Of a DNA stretch of 64,000 nt, positions 40,361 to 49,077 are shown one piece after another. The stretch is taken from contig UBTF01000007.1 of NCBI GenBank assembly GCA_900468285.1, positions 221,161 through 285,160 of the forward strand. Reading direction: 5' to 3'. How positions within the stretch are numbered: position 1 is the stretch's first letter; each line of letters starts with the position of its first letter. The DNA is from Hyphomicrobiales bacterium. GTDB lineage: Bacteria; Pseudomonadota; Alphaproteobacteria; Rhizobiales; Rhizobiaceae. Under the pieces are notes generated by a model. That model was given only the letters and a program-made list of their open reading frames with translations, was not told where the DNA came from and ran no database searches. The position numbers and the translations under genes were made by a program.

Positions 40361-40411
40361 ATGGGTGGAAATCGAAACATTGCAGCAAAACATGGGTGGA
40401 AATCCACCCAT
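40361..40411 (-). promoter_or_regulatory. Tandem palindromic sites upstream of tctC, probable activator sites
   Basis: 40392-40411 is a perfect palindrome, ATGGGTGG-N4-CCACCCAT. 40361-40380 repeats the first half and the spacer exactly, with a degenerate second half. Their centres are 31 bases apart, close to three helix turns, and they lie about 140-190 bases upstream of the tctC ATG, normal for sites of an NtrC-type activator. I found no canonical -24/-12 promoter; the closest -12 match is TTGCA near 40290. Confidence 0.7.
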
Positions 40412-40431
40412 GCGACAGCATTGCAAAAGAC

Positions 40432-41796
40432 TTAGCCCGGACGTTTCAGGTCACTTCCCGAGAGCTCATCCTTTCTCAATGCATATTTCTGCATTTTTTC
40501 ATAAAGCGTCTTTCGGGAAATCCCGAGTGTTTCATAAACGGCTTTCAGATTGCCCCGGTGCAGCGCAATCGCCTGCGCGAGGACTGACTTCTCGAACTCC
40601 GACACCTTTGCAGCGAGGTTGGAAGAGCCTGCGTCCACATCTGGTGCCTCCTCGCCCGAGCGGCCGTCCAGACCCAGAACCAGCCTGTCGGCGGCATTTC
40701 TAAGTTCGCGCACATTGCCCGGCCAGTCCTGCAACGCCAGCGCAGAGACGAAATTCGGCGGCACATCGATGTCATCACGGCCATAGCGCGCCGATGCTTC
40801 CCTGACCAGCTGCAGGAAGAGAATGGGGATATCGGACCGACGCTGGGCCAGAGACGGGACGTGAACCGTTGCGACATTCAGCCGGTAGAGCAAATCCTGC
40901 CGGAAACGGCCCGCCAGCGCCTCCTTTGCAAGATCCGCCTTGCTGGTGGCGATGAAGCGCACATCGAGCTCCACGGTCTCGTTTGAGCCAAGGCGGGTGA
41001 TCGTACGCTCCTGCAGCACCCGCAACAGCTTGCCCTGCATGTCGAAGGGCATCGAGCCGATCTCATCCAGCAGGACGGTTCCGCCGCGGGCATGTTCGAA
41101 TTTGCCGTAACGTGGACGTAGCGCGCCGGGAAACGCACCCGCCTCATGACCGAACAGTTCGCTTTCGATGAGATGCTGCGGCAATGCCGCGCAATTGATG
41201 GCAACGAAGGGTCGATCCGCCCGTGCGCTGACATCGTGCAGCGCCCGGGCGACCACTTCCTTGCCGACACCGGTATCGCCGATGATCAGCGTATCGGCAT
41301 CGGCAGCGCCGATTGCGCGGATCCGATAGCGCAGATCCACCATTGCCTGTGTGCGGCCGGGCAAGCGGGTCTCGAGATCATCCCGTTTACCGGCGACCGC
41401 GCGAAGGCGGCGGTTTTCCAGAACCAGCGAGCGCCGGTCTATGGCGCGTTTGATGATGCCTGCGAGATACTGGACGCTGAAGGGCTTTTCGATGAAGTCA
41501 TAGGCTCCATTTCGCATGGCGCTGACGGCCAGCTGCACATCGCCATGGCCGGTGACCAGAATGACGGGAATTTCCGCATCCAGCTCCCGCACCTTTTGCA
41601 GCAGGGTCATGCCGTCCATACCGGGCATTCTGATGTCGCTGACGATGACGCCATCGAAACTATAGCCAATCAACTCGAACACATGATCGGCATGATCGAC
41701 GGTGACGACATCAAGTCCGGCAAGCTCGAGGGCCTGGGCCGTGGACAGCCTGAGATCTTCCTCGTCGTCGATCAGTAAAACCCGTGAGGCATTCAT
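40432..41796 (-). CDS. NtrC/DctD-family sigma-54 response regulator
   Basis: About 454 aa. Receiver domain with phospho-acceptor Asp in VIVSDIRMPGMDG (about 55), AAA+ domain with Walker A GDTGVGKE, Walker B GGTVLLDEIGSMP, and a C-terminal Fis-type HTH (GNLKAVYETLGISRKTLYEKM). The sigma-54 contact loop reads GAFPGA (about 220-225), not GAFTGA. The gene overlaps the sensor kinase gene by four bases and lies upstream of tctC on the same strand, so it most likely activates tctCBA in response to the transported acid. Confidence 0.88.
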   Translation of the reverse strand: MNASRVLLIDDEEDLRLSTAQALELAGLDVVTVDHADHVFELIGYSFDGVIVSDIRMPGMDGMTLLQKVRELDAEIPVILVTGHGDVQLAVSAMRNGAYDFIEKPFSVQYLAGIIKRAIDRRSLVLENRRLRAVAGKRDDLETRLPGRTQAMVDLRYRIRAIGAADADTLIIGDTGVGKEVVARALHDVSARADRPFVAINCAALPQHLIESELFGHEAGAFPGALRPRYGKFEHARGGTVLLDEIGSMPFDMQGKLLRVLQERTITRLGSNETVELDVRFIATSKADLAKEALAGRFRQDLLYRLNVATVHVPSLAQRRSDIPILFLQLVREASARYGRDDIDVPPNFVSALALQDWPGNVRELRNAADRLVLGLDGRSGEEAPDVDAGSSNLAAKVSEFEKSVLAQAIALHRGNLKAVYETLGISRKTLYEKMQKYALRKDELSGSDLKRPG

Positions 41797-43616
41797 TCGG
41801 CAGCAATCTCCACCGGCACGTCGGCATCCAGTTCAATGTCAAAGCGGGCACCGCCCTCCGGCAGGTTCGTGACGCTGAGCCGCCCGCCGAAATCCTTGAC
41901 GATGTTGTAGGAGATGGACAGCCCGAGACCAAGCCCCTTGCCGACACCCTTGGTGGAAAAGAACGGATCAAATATGCGCTCCATGATGGCGGGCGGGACG
42001 CCGGGACCGTAATCGCGGACCGACAATGTGACCTTATCTCCCTGCTGGCGAGCCGTGAGTTCAATGCGGCGATCTTCCTGCCCCTGAACGGCATCGGCGG
42101 CATTGGAAATGATGTTGACGAGAACCTGCTGCAGCCGGACCGGTCCAGCCTTAACCAGCAGAGGCATCGCGCCGAGATCCATGAGGAGCCGGGCGTCCGC
42201 CGCCCTCAATCTGGCATTGACGATTTCCAGCGTATCGCTGACCACGCTCTCGACCGAAACTGGCCCCAGCTTCTCATTGGGTTTTCTGGCGAAGTTGCGC
42301 AAATGCTTGCCGATGGCAGCCATCCGGTCAATCAAGGCCGAAATGCGTTTGAGATTATCCGACGCCTCTTCCACGCGACCACGTTCTATCAGCAGCGAAG
42401 CACTTTCTGCATAGGTCTTGGCCGCCGCCAGCGGCTGGTTGAACTCGTGGGAAAGGGCCGCAGACATCTGGCCGAGTGCTGCAAGCTTGCCAGCCTGGAT
42501 CAAGTCCTTCTGGGTCTTGCGCAATCGCTTCTCTGTCTGCCGGCGCTCGGCAATCTCATGCTTGATATCGCGATTGACCCGGGCGAGATCGGCTGTGCGC
42601 TCCTCGACACGTCTTTCCAACTCAGCCTGCGCCTCTGCCTGATGAACCAGTCGCTCCCGCAGCCTCCTGCGCCGCTGCAGCATGGCCGCAATCAGCGCGC
42701 CGACCAGACACAGGCAAAGCACGATGGCGACCATCGTCGTTTTCACCTGCGTGCGGATGGAGCTGGTATCAATGAGCACATTAACGGTCCAGCCGGCCTC
42801 GGGCATGGCCTGCGACAGGGAAATATACTCGCGTTCCTGCTGCCCTTCCTGAATGGTCATCAAAGTCTGGGCGCCAAAGGTGCCATGCGTCACTGCCAAC
42901 TGTTTCAGGTTGGCGTCGGAGTAACGCCTTGAGCTCTCCGTCCGGGCGATGCGTTCCGGCGTCAGCGGCTGGATGGCGGCATAAAGCCATTCCGGCGTGC
43001 CCGTCATGAAGATGATGCCTTCCGGGTCGTTGACGAAAATCCGGTTCTCGCCGTTGCCGAAAGATGCTTCGATGCCTTCGATATCCACCTTGAAGACGAT
43101 GACGCCCTTGATGTCGCCGTTGAACAGGATGGGAGAGGCAAAATAATAGCCGCGCTTGTGGGAGGTGGTTCCGAGAGCAAAGAACTTCGATTGCTGGCCT
43201 TTTGCGGCATCCTGAAAATACGGGCGATAGCTGAAGTTCTGGCCAACGAAGCTTGCGGGCCCATCATAATTGCTGGCCGCAATCGTCTCGCCATCCAGCG
43301 TCATGATGTAGATATCGGATGACTTCAGCAGATCGTTGATGGACTTTAGGTAGATATTGGCGCGAAGACGCAAGTTCTGATCATCGGGGTGCGCCACCAG
43401 CTCCTCGATATCATCATGATCGGCCATTAGCGCGGGCAAGGGTTCGTAGCGGCTCAGATGTCCGCCAAGTGCCGAGACCGCCAACCGCAGCGTCGTGCCG
43501 CCCTGTGCCGCCACCTCATCGAAATAGCTTTCTGCAACCAGATCGCTTCCGCGGGTCAAGGCAATGCCACCAAGGCTGAGGCATACAAGCACAATGCCGA
43601 TCCAGCGATATTTCAC
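41793..43616 (-). CDS. DctB-type sensor histidine kinase
   Basis: About 607 aa. First membrane helix near residues 5-22, a periplasmic double-Cache sensor domain (about 30-285; NYDGPASFVGQNFSYRPYFQDA) and second helix near 300, then coiled coil and HisKA with phospho-acceptor H390 in ALSHEFNQPLAA. The ATPase has N-box NIISNAADAVQ and G-boxes YGPGVPP and GLGLGLS. This is the layout of the C4-dicarboxylate sensor DctB. I place the start at GTG 43616 because GGAGGGGAT lies upstream and the helix follows directly; a longer frame reaches 43679. Confidence 0.85.
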   Translation of the reverse strand: MKYRWIGIVLVCLSLGGIALTRGSDLVAESYFDEVAAQGGTTLRLAVSALGGHLSRYEPLPALMADHDDIEELVAHPDDQNLRLRANIYLKSINDLLKSSDIYIMTLDGETIAASNYDGPASFVGQNFSYRPYFQDAAKGQQSKFFALGTTSHKRGYYFASPILFNGDIKGVIVFKVDIEGIEASFGNGENRIFVNDPEGIIFMTGTPEWLYAAIQPLTPERIARTESSRRYSDANLKQLAVTHGTFGAQTLMTIQEGQQEREYISLSQAMPEAGWTVNVLIDTSSIRTQVKTTMVAIVLCLCLVGALIAAMLQRRRRLRERLVHQAEAQAELERRVEERTADLARVNRDIKHEIAERRQTEKRLRKTQKDLIQAGKLAALGQMSAALSHEFNQPLAAAKTYAESASLLIERGRVEEASDNLKRISALIDRMAAIGKHLRNFARKPNEKLGPVSVESVVSDTLEIVNARLRAADARLLMDLGAMPLLVKAGPVRLQQVLVNIISNAADAVQGQEDRRIELTARQQGDKVTLSVRDYGPGVPPAIMERIFDPFFSTKGVGKGLGLGLSISYNIVKDFGGRLSVTNLPEGGARFDIELDADVPVEIAAE

Positions 43617-43748
43617 CGGTCTATCCCCTCCACATGCCAGACTTATCGAGCCTGCTCCCACGCAGAAGTCTAGAGCCATTCAGGCGCAAATGGAAACATC
43701 GGACCGCGCATATTTTTGTCGGCGCGAGAGGTCAGCACGGGCAAAAAC

Positions 43749-43775
43749 AAAAAAGCCGACCCAAAGGCCGGCTTT
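43749..43775 (-). terminator. Terminator of rpmF
   Basis: On the minus strand AAGCCGGCC-TTTG-GGTCGGCTT pairs with one mismatch, followed by TTTTTG. It lies 27 bases past the rpmF stop. Confidence 0.85.
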
Positions 43776-43801
43776 CTCGAAAACTGTAGAATGCGCAGAA
43801 A

Positions 43802-43987
43802 TTATGCGCTTTCCTTCGGCGTCAGAACCTGACGGCCACGGTACATGCCTGTCTTCAGGTCGATGTGGTGTGGGCGGCGAAGTTCGCCGGAGTTCTTATC
43901 TTCAACGTAGGTTGCAGACTTCAGGCCATCGGCCGAACGACGCATGCCGCGCTTGGACGGGCTTGTTTTTCTCTTAGGTACTGCCAT
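43802..43987 (-). CDS. rpmF: 50S ribosomal protein L32
   Basis: Exactly 61 aa: [18 protein letters not shown] at the N-terminus is the L32 hallmark, and the C-terminal half ([20 protein letters not shown]) is the alphaproteobacterial form. It lacks the zinc CxxC pairs found in some L32 proteins, as is usual in this group. The following spacer to 44180 contains no other gene. Confidence 0.98.
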   Translation of the reverse strand: MAVPKRKTSPSKRGMRRSADGLKSATYVEDKNSGELRRPHHIDLKTGMYRGRQVLTPKESA

Positions 43988-44180
43988 TTGTGTAACTCCA
44001 ATTCAGCGGGGAAACACGGTAATCAGCCAGAACCAAGGCCTGATGTCTCATGTTTCTTTATTCGGAAATTTGGCGCGCTTATACATGCCTCTCAGGGCTT
44101 TGACCAGCCCCGGCACACATTTTTTCAAGAACAGCCGAATCACTGGCGCGATTTGAAGCCAACGCCGCCGGCAATCCGTA

Positions 44181-44903
44181 TCAGACCGGATCGAAAACGA
44201 TCAATTCCTCAAAATGCTTCATATCGCTAAATTCACAGAATGCTGGGGGACGCAATTCCAGAACGGGCACGGCCGCGCGCAATTCCTCAAGGCTTTCATC
44301 GAGCATTCTTTGCAAGCGCGGCAGAAAAGCCGGTTCAAACCAGCGCATCAGATAAGCGAAGGTGATGTGGAATTCGTAGCTATCGTGGTCCGGGTGCCGA
44401 TAACCGAACAGGTCCGCAAAGGCATCGCGCCAGTGCGCCACCGTGCGGTCATCCTCAGCGGTTGCTCCCTTAAGCGTCAGGCCGATGGGCGTCACGCGTA
44501 TCACCTGCATCGCAAAAGGCGGGAGATCGGGAAATCGCTGCAATTTCTCGAGATAGAAATCCGTCATCCCGGCAATCGGCGTGTCGCTCGGCATATCCTT
44601 GGGCCAGTAGGGCCAGTCACGGCGATATTCGATAATGCCTTGAAAGACTGTCATATGCAGGCTGGAGACGGGGGTGAAGGCCAGATGTGCTCTAGCCTCT
44701 GGCAAATCCAGAAGCTTTTGGCGTGTCCTGACAACTGCGCATTGCGTGCGAGAGCCTTCCGCCAGATGGCAGACGACCGTGTTTCCCGGCTCGTGCAGAA
44801 ACTCGGCATTCAGATTGTAGCGAACACCGAGGTGGCGCGGGGGCTTATCGTTGTTTGCAGCGGAATAAGCGGCGAGATGAGGTCTTACGGCTGGCGCGTG
44901 CAT
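44181..44903 (-). CDS. 2H phosphoesterase-like protein (DUF1868 type)
   Basis: About 240 aa. Two HxT motifs define the fold: SLHMTVFQG (near 100) and EFHITFAYL (near 200), the paired His of the LigT/2'-5' RNA ligase superfamily. They suggest a cyclic phosphodiesterase acting on RNA ends or cyclic nucleotides, but the real substrate is not known. ATG at 44903 has AGGAG about 10 bases upstream; a GTG at 44930 is possible but its ribosome site is too close. It is a lone gene between rpmF and polA. Confidence 0.75.
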   Translation of the reverse strand: MHAPAVRPHLAAYSAANNDKPPRHLGVRYNLNAEFLHEPGNTVVCHLAEGSRTQCAVVRTRQKLLDLPEARAHLAFTPVSSLHMTVFQGIIEYRRDWPYWPKDMPSDTPIAGMTDFYLEKLQRFPDLPPFAMQVIRVTPIGLTLKGATAEDDRTVAHWRDAFADLFGYRHPDHDSYEFHITFAYLMRWFEPAFLPRLQRMLDESLEELRAAVPVLELRPPAFCEFSDMKHFEELIVFDPV

Positions 44904-45013
44904 GGTGCGAAGGCTCCTGAAACTGGACACCTCCTACGCCCGTCCGGCGACACTTGGATGACATAAAAACCGGATCGGGACAATCAAGCGTTTCCCTGTG
45001 AAAGGAAGAGGCT

Positions 45014-48004
45014 CTAGTGAACCTCGTCCCAGTTGTCCGCGGCCCTTGCGTCGACCTTCAGCGGCACCCTCATGTCCACAGCGGGCATGGCCGCATTCTC
45101 CATGATGGAAACGACAAGCGACAGTGTCTTGTCGATCTCTTCTTCGGCGACTTCGAAGATCAGTTCGTCATGCACCTGCAGGAGCATCCGGGCCGAGAGG
45201 TTGCCATCTTCCAATGCGGGTTCGACACGGATCATCGCACGACGGATGATATCGGCGGCGGAGCCCTGAATCGGCGCATTGATGGCGGCGCGCTCGTTAA
45301 AGGCACGCACCGAAGGGTTGGACGACTTGATCTCCGGATAATTGATGCGGCGACCGAAGATGGTTTCGACATAGCCCTTGTCACGCGCAAAGGCCTTGGT
45401 GTTTTCCATATAGTCTCGGATGCCCGGGAAGCGCTCGAAATATTTCTTGATGTACTCCCCGGCCTCGGACCTTCCAATACTCAGCTGGTTGGCGAGCCCG
45501 AAGGACGAAATCCCGTAGATGATACCGAAATTGATGGCCTTGGCGCGGCGCCGAACCTCGGACGGCATTCCTTCGACGGGAACGCCGAACATTTCGGAGG
45601 CCGTCATGGCGTGAATGTCGATACCGTTCTCGAACGCGTTTCTCAGCTGCGGAATATCGGCAACATGGGCAAGGACGCGCAATTCGATCTGGCTATAGTC
45701 CGCAGACAGAAGCTTGTTACCCGGAGTCGATATGAAGGCCGTGCGGATCTTTCGCCCTTCTGCTGTCCTGACCGGGATGTTCTGAAGATTCGGCTCGGAC
45801 GATGACAGGCGTCCTGTCGTCGTTGACGCCAGCGAATAGGAGGTGTGAACCCGTTTCGTATCGGCGTGGACGTAGCCCGGAAGCGCATCCGTATAGGTGG
45901 ATTTCAGCTTGGTCAGCTGGCGCCAGTCCACGATCTTGCGCGGCAGCTCGACGCCCTCGGCGGCCAGGTCTTCCAGCACCTGGGCCGAGGTGGACCATTG
46001 CCCGGTCTTGGTCTTGGAGCCACCGGGCAAGCCCATCCTGCCGAAGAGGATATCGCCCAGCTGCTTCGGCGAGCCGATGTTGAATTTCTCGCCAGCAAGC
46101 TCGTAAATTTCTTCCTCGAAAGCGGCGGCCTTCTGTGCAAGCTCTCCGGAAAGGCGTGAGAGAATCTGGCGATCAACCGTGATGCCGCGCTCTTCCATGC
46201 GGGCAAGGACCGGCAGCAGCGGGCGTTCCAGTTTCTCGTAGACGGAAAGCAGGCGGTCCGCGGCAAGCCGCGGCTTCAAGACCATCCAGAGCCGCAAGGT
46301 CACATCCGCATCTTCTGCGGCGTAAGCGGTCGCCTTGTCGATATCGACGAAATCGAAGGTCACGCCCGATTTTCCGGAACCGGCCACGTCCTTATAGGCG
46401 ATGGGCGTGTGCCCGAGCCACCTCTCGGACAGCGCGTCCATTCCATGCAATCCTTTGCCGGCTTCCAGCACATAGGACATCAGCATGGTGTCATCGAAGC
46501 TCTGCATGACAATGCCGAGCCGCTTCACCAGCAGATAATCATACTTCAGGTTCTGCGCGACCTTGAGGACAGTGGGATCTTCGAGAAGCGCCTTTAACCG
46601 GTCAATTGCTTCGCGGGCGGGGATCTGGTCTGGGGCAAGCTTGATGCCATCGCTGAAGAGATCGCCGCCGGACCCTGTCTTGTGGGCAATCGGCACATAG
46701 GCCGCAATGATCTGCTGACCGCTCGCATCCTTGCCGTTATTGGCGATGGCAAGGGAAAAACCGACGAGTTCAGCCTGCATCGGATCAAGCGACGTCGTTT
46801 CCGTATCGAATGCCACGAGACCCGTTTCACGGGCCATGGCAATCCATCTGTCCAGTTCCTCGATGGTGCGGATGGTTTGATAGCTGGTGGTGTCAATCTT
46901 GTCTGCCGAGAAGATGGCTTCCCTGCTGGACGCAAGCCCGGCGGGCGTCGTGCCTTCCAGTTGCGAAGCAACGGCTGACGCGTTTTCGACAGCGCTCTCA
47001 TCCAGCGGCATGGTCTTTCGGCCTGCAAGATCTGTCGCGGCTTCCAGATCGGGTCCGTGAGCCGCTGCCCCACGCTCGACCGGCACATGGGCCGCATCGA
47101 TCACCGCAGCGTCGGCACCCGTCGTTTCGGCCACCCTGCGCGTGAGCGTGGTAAATTCCATCGCCTTGAGGAACGCGATCAGTTTCGGGCCGTCCTGCGG
47201 CTCAAGCACCAGCGCATCGAGCGGCATCTCCAGCGGGACATCCGTTCTCAGCGCCACGAGTTGCCGCGAAAGCCGCGCGAGCTCTGCATTGGCAATGATG
47301 TTCTCGCGCCGTTTCTGCTGCTTGATTTCACCAGCCCGCGCAAGCAGCGTGTCGAGATCGCCATATTCATTGAGCAATTGCGCCGCGGTTTTGGGACCGA
47401 TGCCCGGAATGCCGGGAATATTGTCGGTGGAATCGCCGGTCATGGCCTGCAGATCGATCATCTTTTCAGGCGCGACACCCCATTTTTCGACAACGTCGGG
47501 GATGCTGATCTGCTTGTCCTTCATCGCGTCATACATGTGGACATTGGCAGTCACGAGCTGCATCAGGTCCTTGTCTGACGAGATGATGGTTACATCAGCA
47601 CCAACAGCCTCGGCCTGCCGGGCATAGGTCGCGATGATATCGTCGGCTTCAAAGCCTTCCGTTTCGATGCAGGGCAGGTTGAAGGCGCGCGTGGCGTGGC
47701 GGATCAAGCCAAACTGCGGCACCAGATCTTCCGGCGGTGCGGAGCGATTGGCCTTGTAGAGATCGTAAAGCTCGTTGCGGAAGGTTTTCGAGGAATAGTC
47801 GAAAATGACCGCAAAATGTGTTGGCGTCACCCCGACGTCGGTGTTTCGCGCGTCCTTCAACAGCTTCCACAGCATGTTGCAGAAACCGGACACGGCATTG
47901 ACCGGCAGTCCATCCGATTTGCGGTTGAGCGCTGGAATGGCATGGAACGCCCGGAAAATGAACCCTGAGCCGTCTACGAGGAAGAGATGATCGCCTTTTT
48001 TCAT
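45014..48004 (-). CDS. polA: DNA polymerase I
   Basis: About 996 aa. N-terminal 5'-3' exonuclease (LFLVDGSGFIFRAFHA and the metal motif ISSDKDLMQLV, about 1-290), 3'-5' exonuclease with an intact DxE (AFDTETTSL), so proofreading is likely, and polymerase with motif A DYSQIELR, motif B RRRAKAINFGIIYG and motif C QVHDELIFEV. I chose the ATG at 48004 (MKKGDHLFLVDG); an ATG at 48013 is three codons upstream. Neither has a good Shine-Dalgarno. A gene-free stretch of about 550 bases upstream holds a small RNA on the opposite strand. Confidence 0.97.
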   Translation of the reverse strand: MKKGDHLFLVDGSGFIFRAFHAIPALNRKSDGLPVNAVSGFCNMLWKLLKDARNTDVGVTPTHFAVIFDYSSKTFRNELYDLYKANRSAPPEDLVPQFGLIRHATRAFNLPCIETEGFEADDIIATYARQAEAVGADVTIISSDKDLMQLVTANVHMYDAMKDKQISIPDVVEKWGVAPEKMIDLQAMTGDSTDNIPGIPGIGPKTAAQLLNEYGDLDTLLARAGEIKQQKRRENIIANAELARLSRQLVALRTDVPLEMPLDALVLEPQDGPKLIAFLKAMEFTTLTRRVAETTGADAAVIDAAHVPVERGAAAHGPDLEAATDLAGRKTMPLDESAVENASAVASQLEGTTPAGLASSREAIFSADKIDTTSYQTIRTIEELDRWIAMARETGLVAFDTETTSLDPMQAELVGFSLAIANNGKDASGQQIIAAYVPIAHKTGSGGDLFSDGIKLAPDQIPAREAIDRLKALLEDPTVLKVAQNLKYDYLLVKRLGIVMQSFDDTMLMSYVLEAGKGLHGMDALSERWLGHTPIAYKDVAGSGKSGVTFDFVDIDKATAYAAEDADVTLRLWMVLKPRLAADRLLSVYEKLERPLLPVLARMEERGITVDRQILSRLSGELAQKAAAFEEEIYELAGEKFNIGSPKQLGDILFGRMGLPGGSKTKTGQWSTSAQVLEDLAAEGVELPRKIVDWRQLTKLKSTYTDALPGYVHADTKRVHTSYSLASTTTGRLSSSEPNLQNIPVRTAEGRKIRTAFISTPGNKLLSADYSQIELRVLAHVADIPQLRNAFENGIDIHAMTASEMFGVPVEGMPSEVRRRAKAINFGIIYGISSFGLANQLSIGRSEAGEYIKKYFERFPGIRDYMENTKAFARDKGYVETIFGRRINYPEIKSSNPSVRAFNERAAINAPIQGSAADIIRRAMIRVEPALEDGNLSARMLLQVHDELIFEVAEEEIDKTLSLVVSIMENAAMPAVDMRVPLKVDARAADNWDEVH

Positions 48005-48325
48005 GGGAAGCATGGATAGCGCGCAATGGCGAAAAGGTCTATCGCCGCGATGGCCCGGGCAGCAACATTCTTCATTGGCTTTGACAGCGCCCTGCCCCTT
48101 CCAACAGGTTTGATCGCGAGGTTCCTCGGCCCAGATGTCAAGCGTGCTGGCGCAGACCCGATTGCGTTGATCTGGGCGCTGCGACACAGGATTTGAGGCG
48201 GCTGGTGGAAGCGCAGGACTGGCCTTTTGCCGCTCACCAGAACGTTACAAATTTGTAATCCGGGCTTCCCTTGAAAAGCCGCATTTGCAGCCTCATTTCT
48301 TTGAGGACGGCGACTGATCACGCCG

Positions 48326-48445
48326 TAGTCTGATTGCAGGCTCGTCCCCCGCCGCGTCAGACCGGACAAAGGCCTACCCCCCTCTCCGGGCCTTTGTCCC
48401 TCAATATAAGCGCCATGGCCGTCCCCTCCCGGCCATGGCGTTTTT
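48326..48445 (+). ncRNA. Candidate small RNA between polA and marR, C-rich loops
   Basis: Three hairpins in a row. The first is GTCTGA/TCAGAC (48328-48362) with TCCCCC in the loop. The second is GGACAAAGGCC/GGCCTTTGTCC (48364-48399) with a CCCCCCTCTCC loop. The third is the perfect 10-base stem CGCCATGGCC/GGCCATGGCG (48411-48440) with loop GTCCCCTCCC and TTTTT, an intrinsic terminator. No gene on this strand ends upstream. The position beside polA and the C-rich loops resemble the rhizobial EcpR1 family as I remember it. No promoter was clearly identified, so the 5' end is approximate. Bases 48005-48325 and 48446-48560 hold nothing else I can name. Confidence 0.78.
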
Positions 48446-48560
48446 GCGTCTGGCCCCTGACGATCTTCGGCTGGCACATGCTTCGCGAAAGCCAGCAGGC
48501 TTATGCAGCTTGGGTGCAAGATGCCCCGGCCTTCCGCCGTACCGTCAGGAAAAGGATGAG

Positions 48561-49004
48561 ATGCGTTTTTCGCGAAACGATTCGGCCACCTATCTTGCCG
48601 CTCAACTGGCAAAGACCTTCTCCAAGGCGCTGAACAAACGTGCTGCAGCCCTTGGCTTTTCGCCGGGCCAGTTTCCCATATTGCTTGAGCTCTGGAACGA
48701 AGACGGGCTGACCCAGCGTCAGTTGCTGGACCGGGTGGATGTCGAACAGGCAACGCTGGCAAACACTCTCGCACGCATGGAACGCGACGGCCTCATCGAA
48801 CGCAGGCCGCATCCCAAGGATCGACGCGCGCAGATCATCGAGCTGACGGAGAGGGCGCGAGAACTCGAAACGCGGGCGATATCGGCATCGCAGGCAACCG
48901 ATGATGCAATGCTTGCAGGGCTTTTGAAATTCGAGCGTTGCCTGCTTATCGAATACATGACGCGGGCCATAGACAACGCAAAAGTCTCTGAACAGAAGAG
49001 CTGA
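48561..49004 (+). CDS. MarR family transcriptional regulator
   Basis: About 147 aa. Winged HTH: LTQRQLLDRVDVEQATLANTLARMERDGLIERRPHPKDRRA at about 50-90, with the DxRxx wing. Dimerisation helices surround it. The start at 48561 follows AGGAAAAGGATGAG. It is a lone gene upstream of a peptidase gene on the same strand; ligand and targets are unknown. Confidence 0.88.
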   Translation: MRFSRNDSATYLAAQLAKTFSKALNKRAAALGFSPGQFPILLELWNEDGLTQRQLLDRVDVEQATLANTLARMERDGLIERRPHPKDRRAQIIELTERARELETRAISASQATDDAMLAGLLKFERCLLIEYMTRAIDNAKVSEQKS

Positions 49005-49077
49005 AGCCAATTTCCGGCTCGAAACCGATCTGTCTTTGCTCTATCCTGAGCCATTCTCAGCATGACAGGATCGCGTA

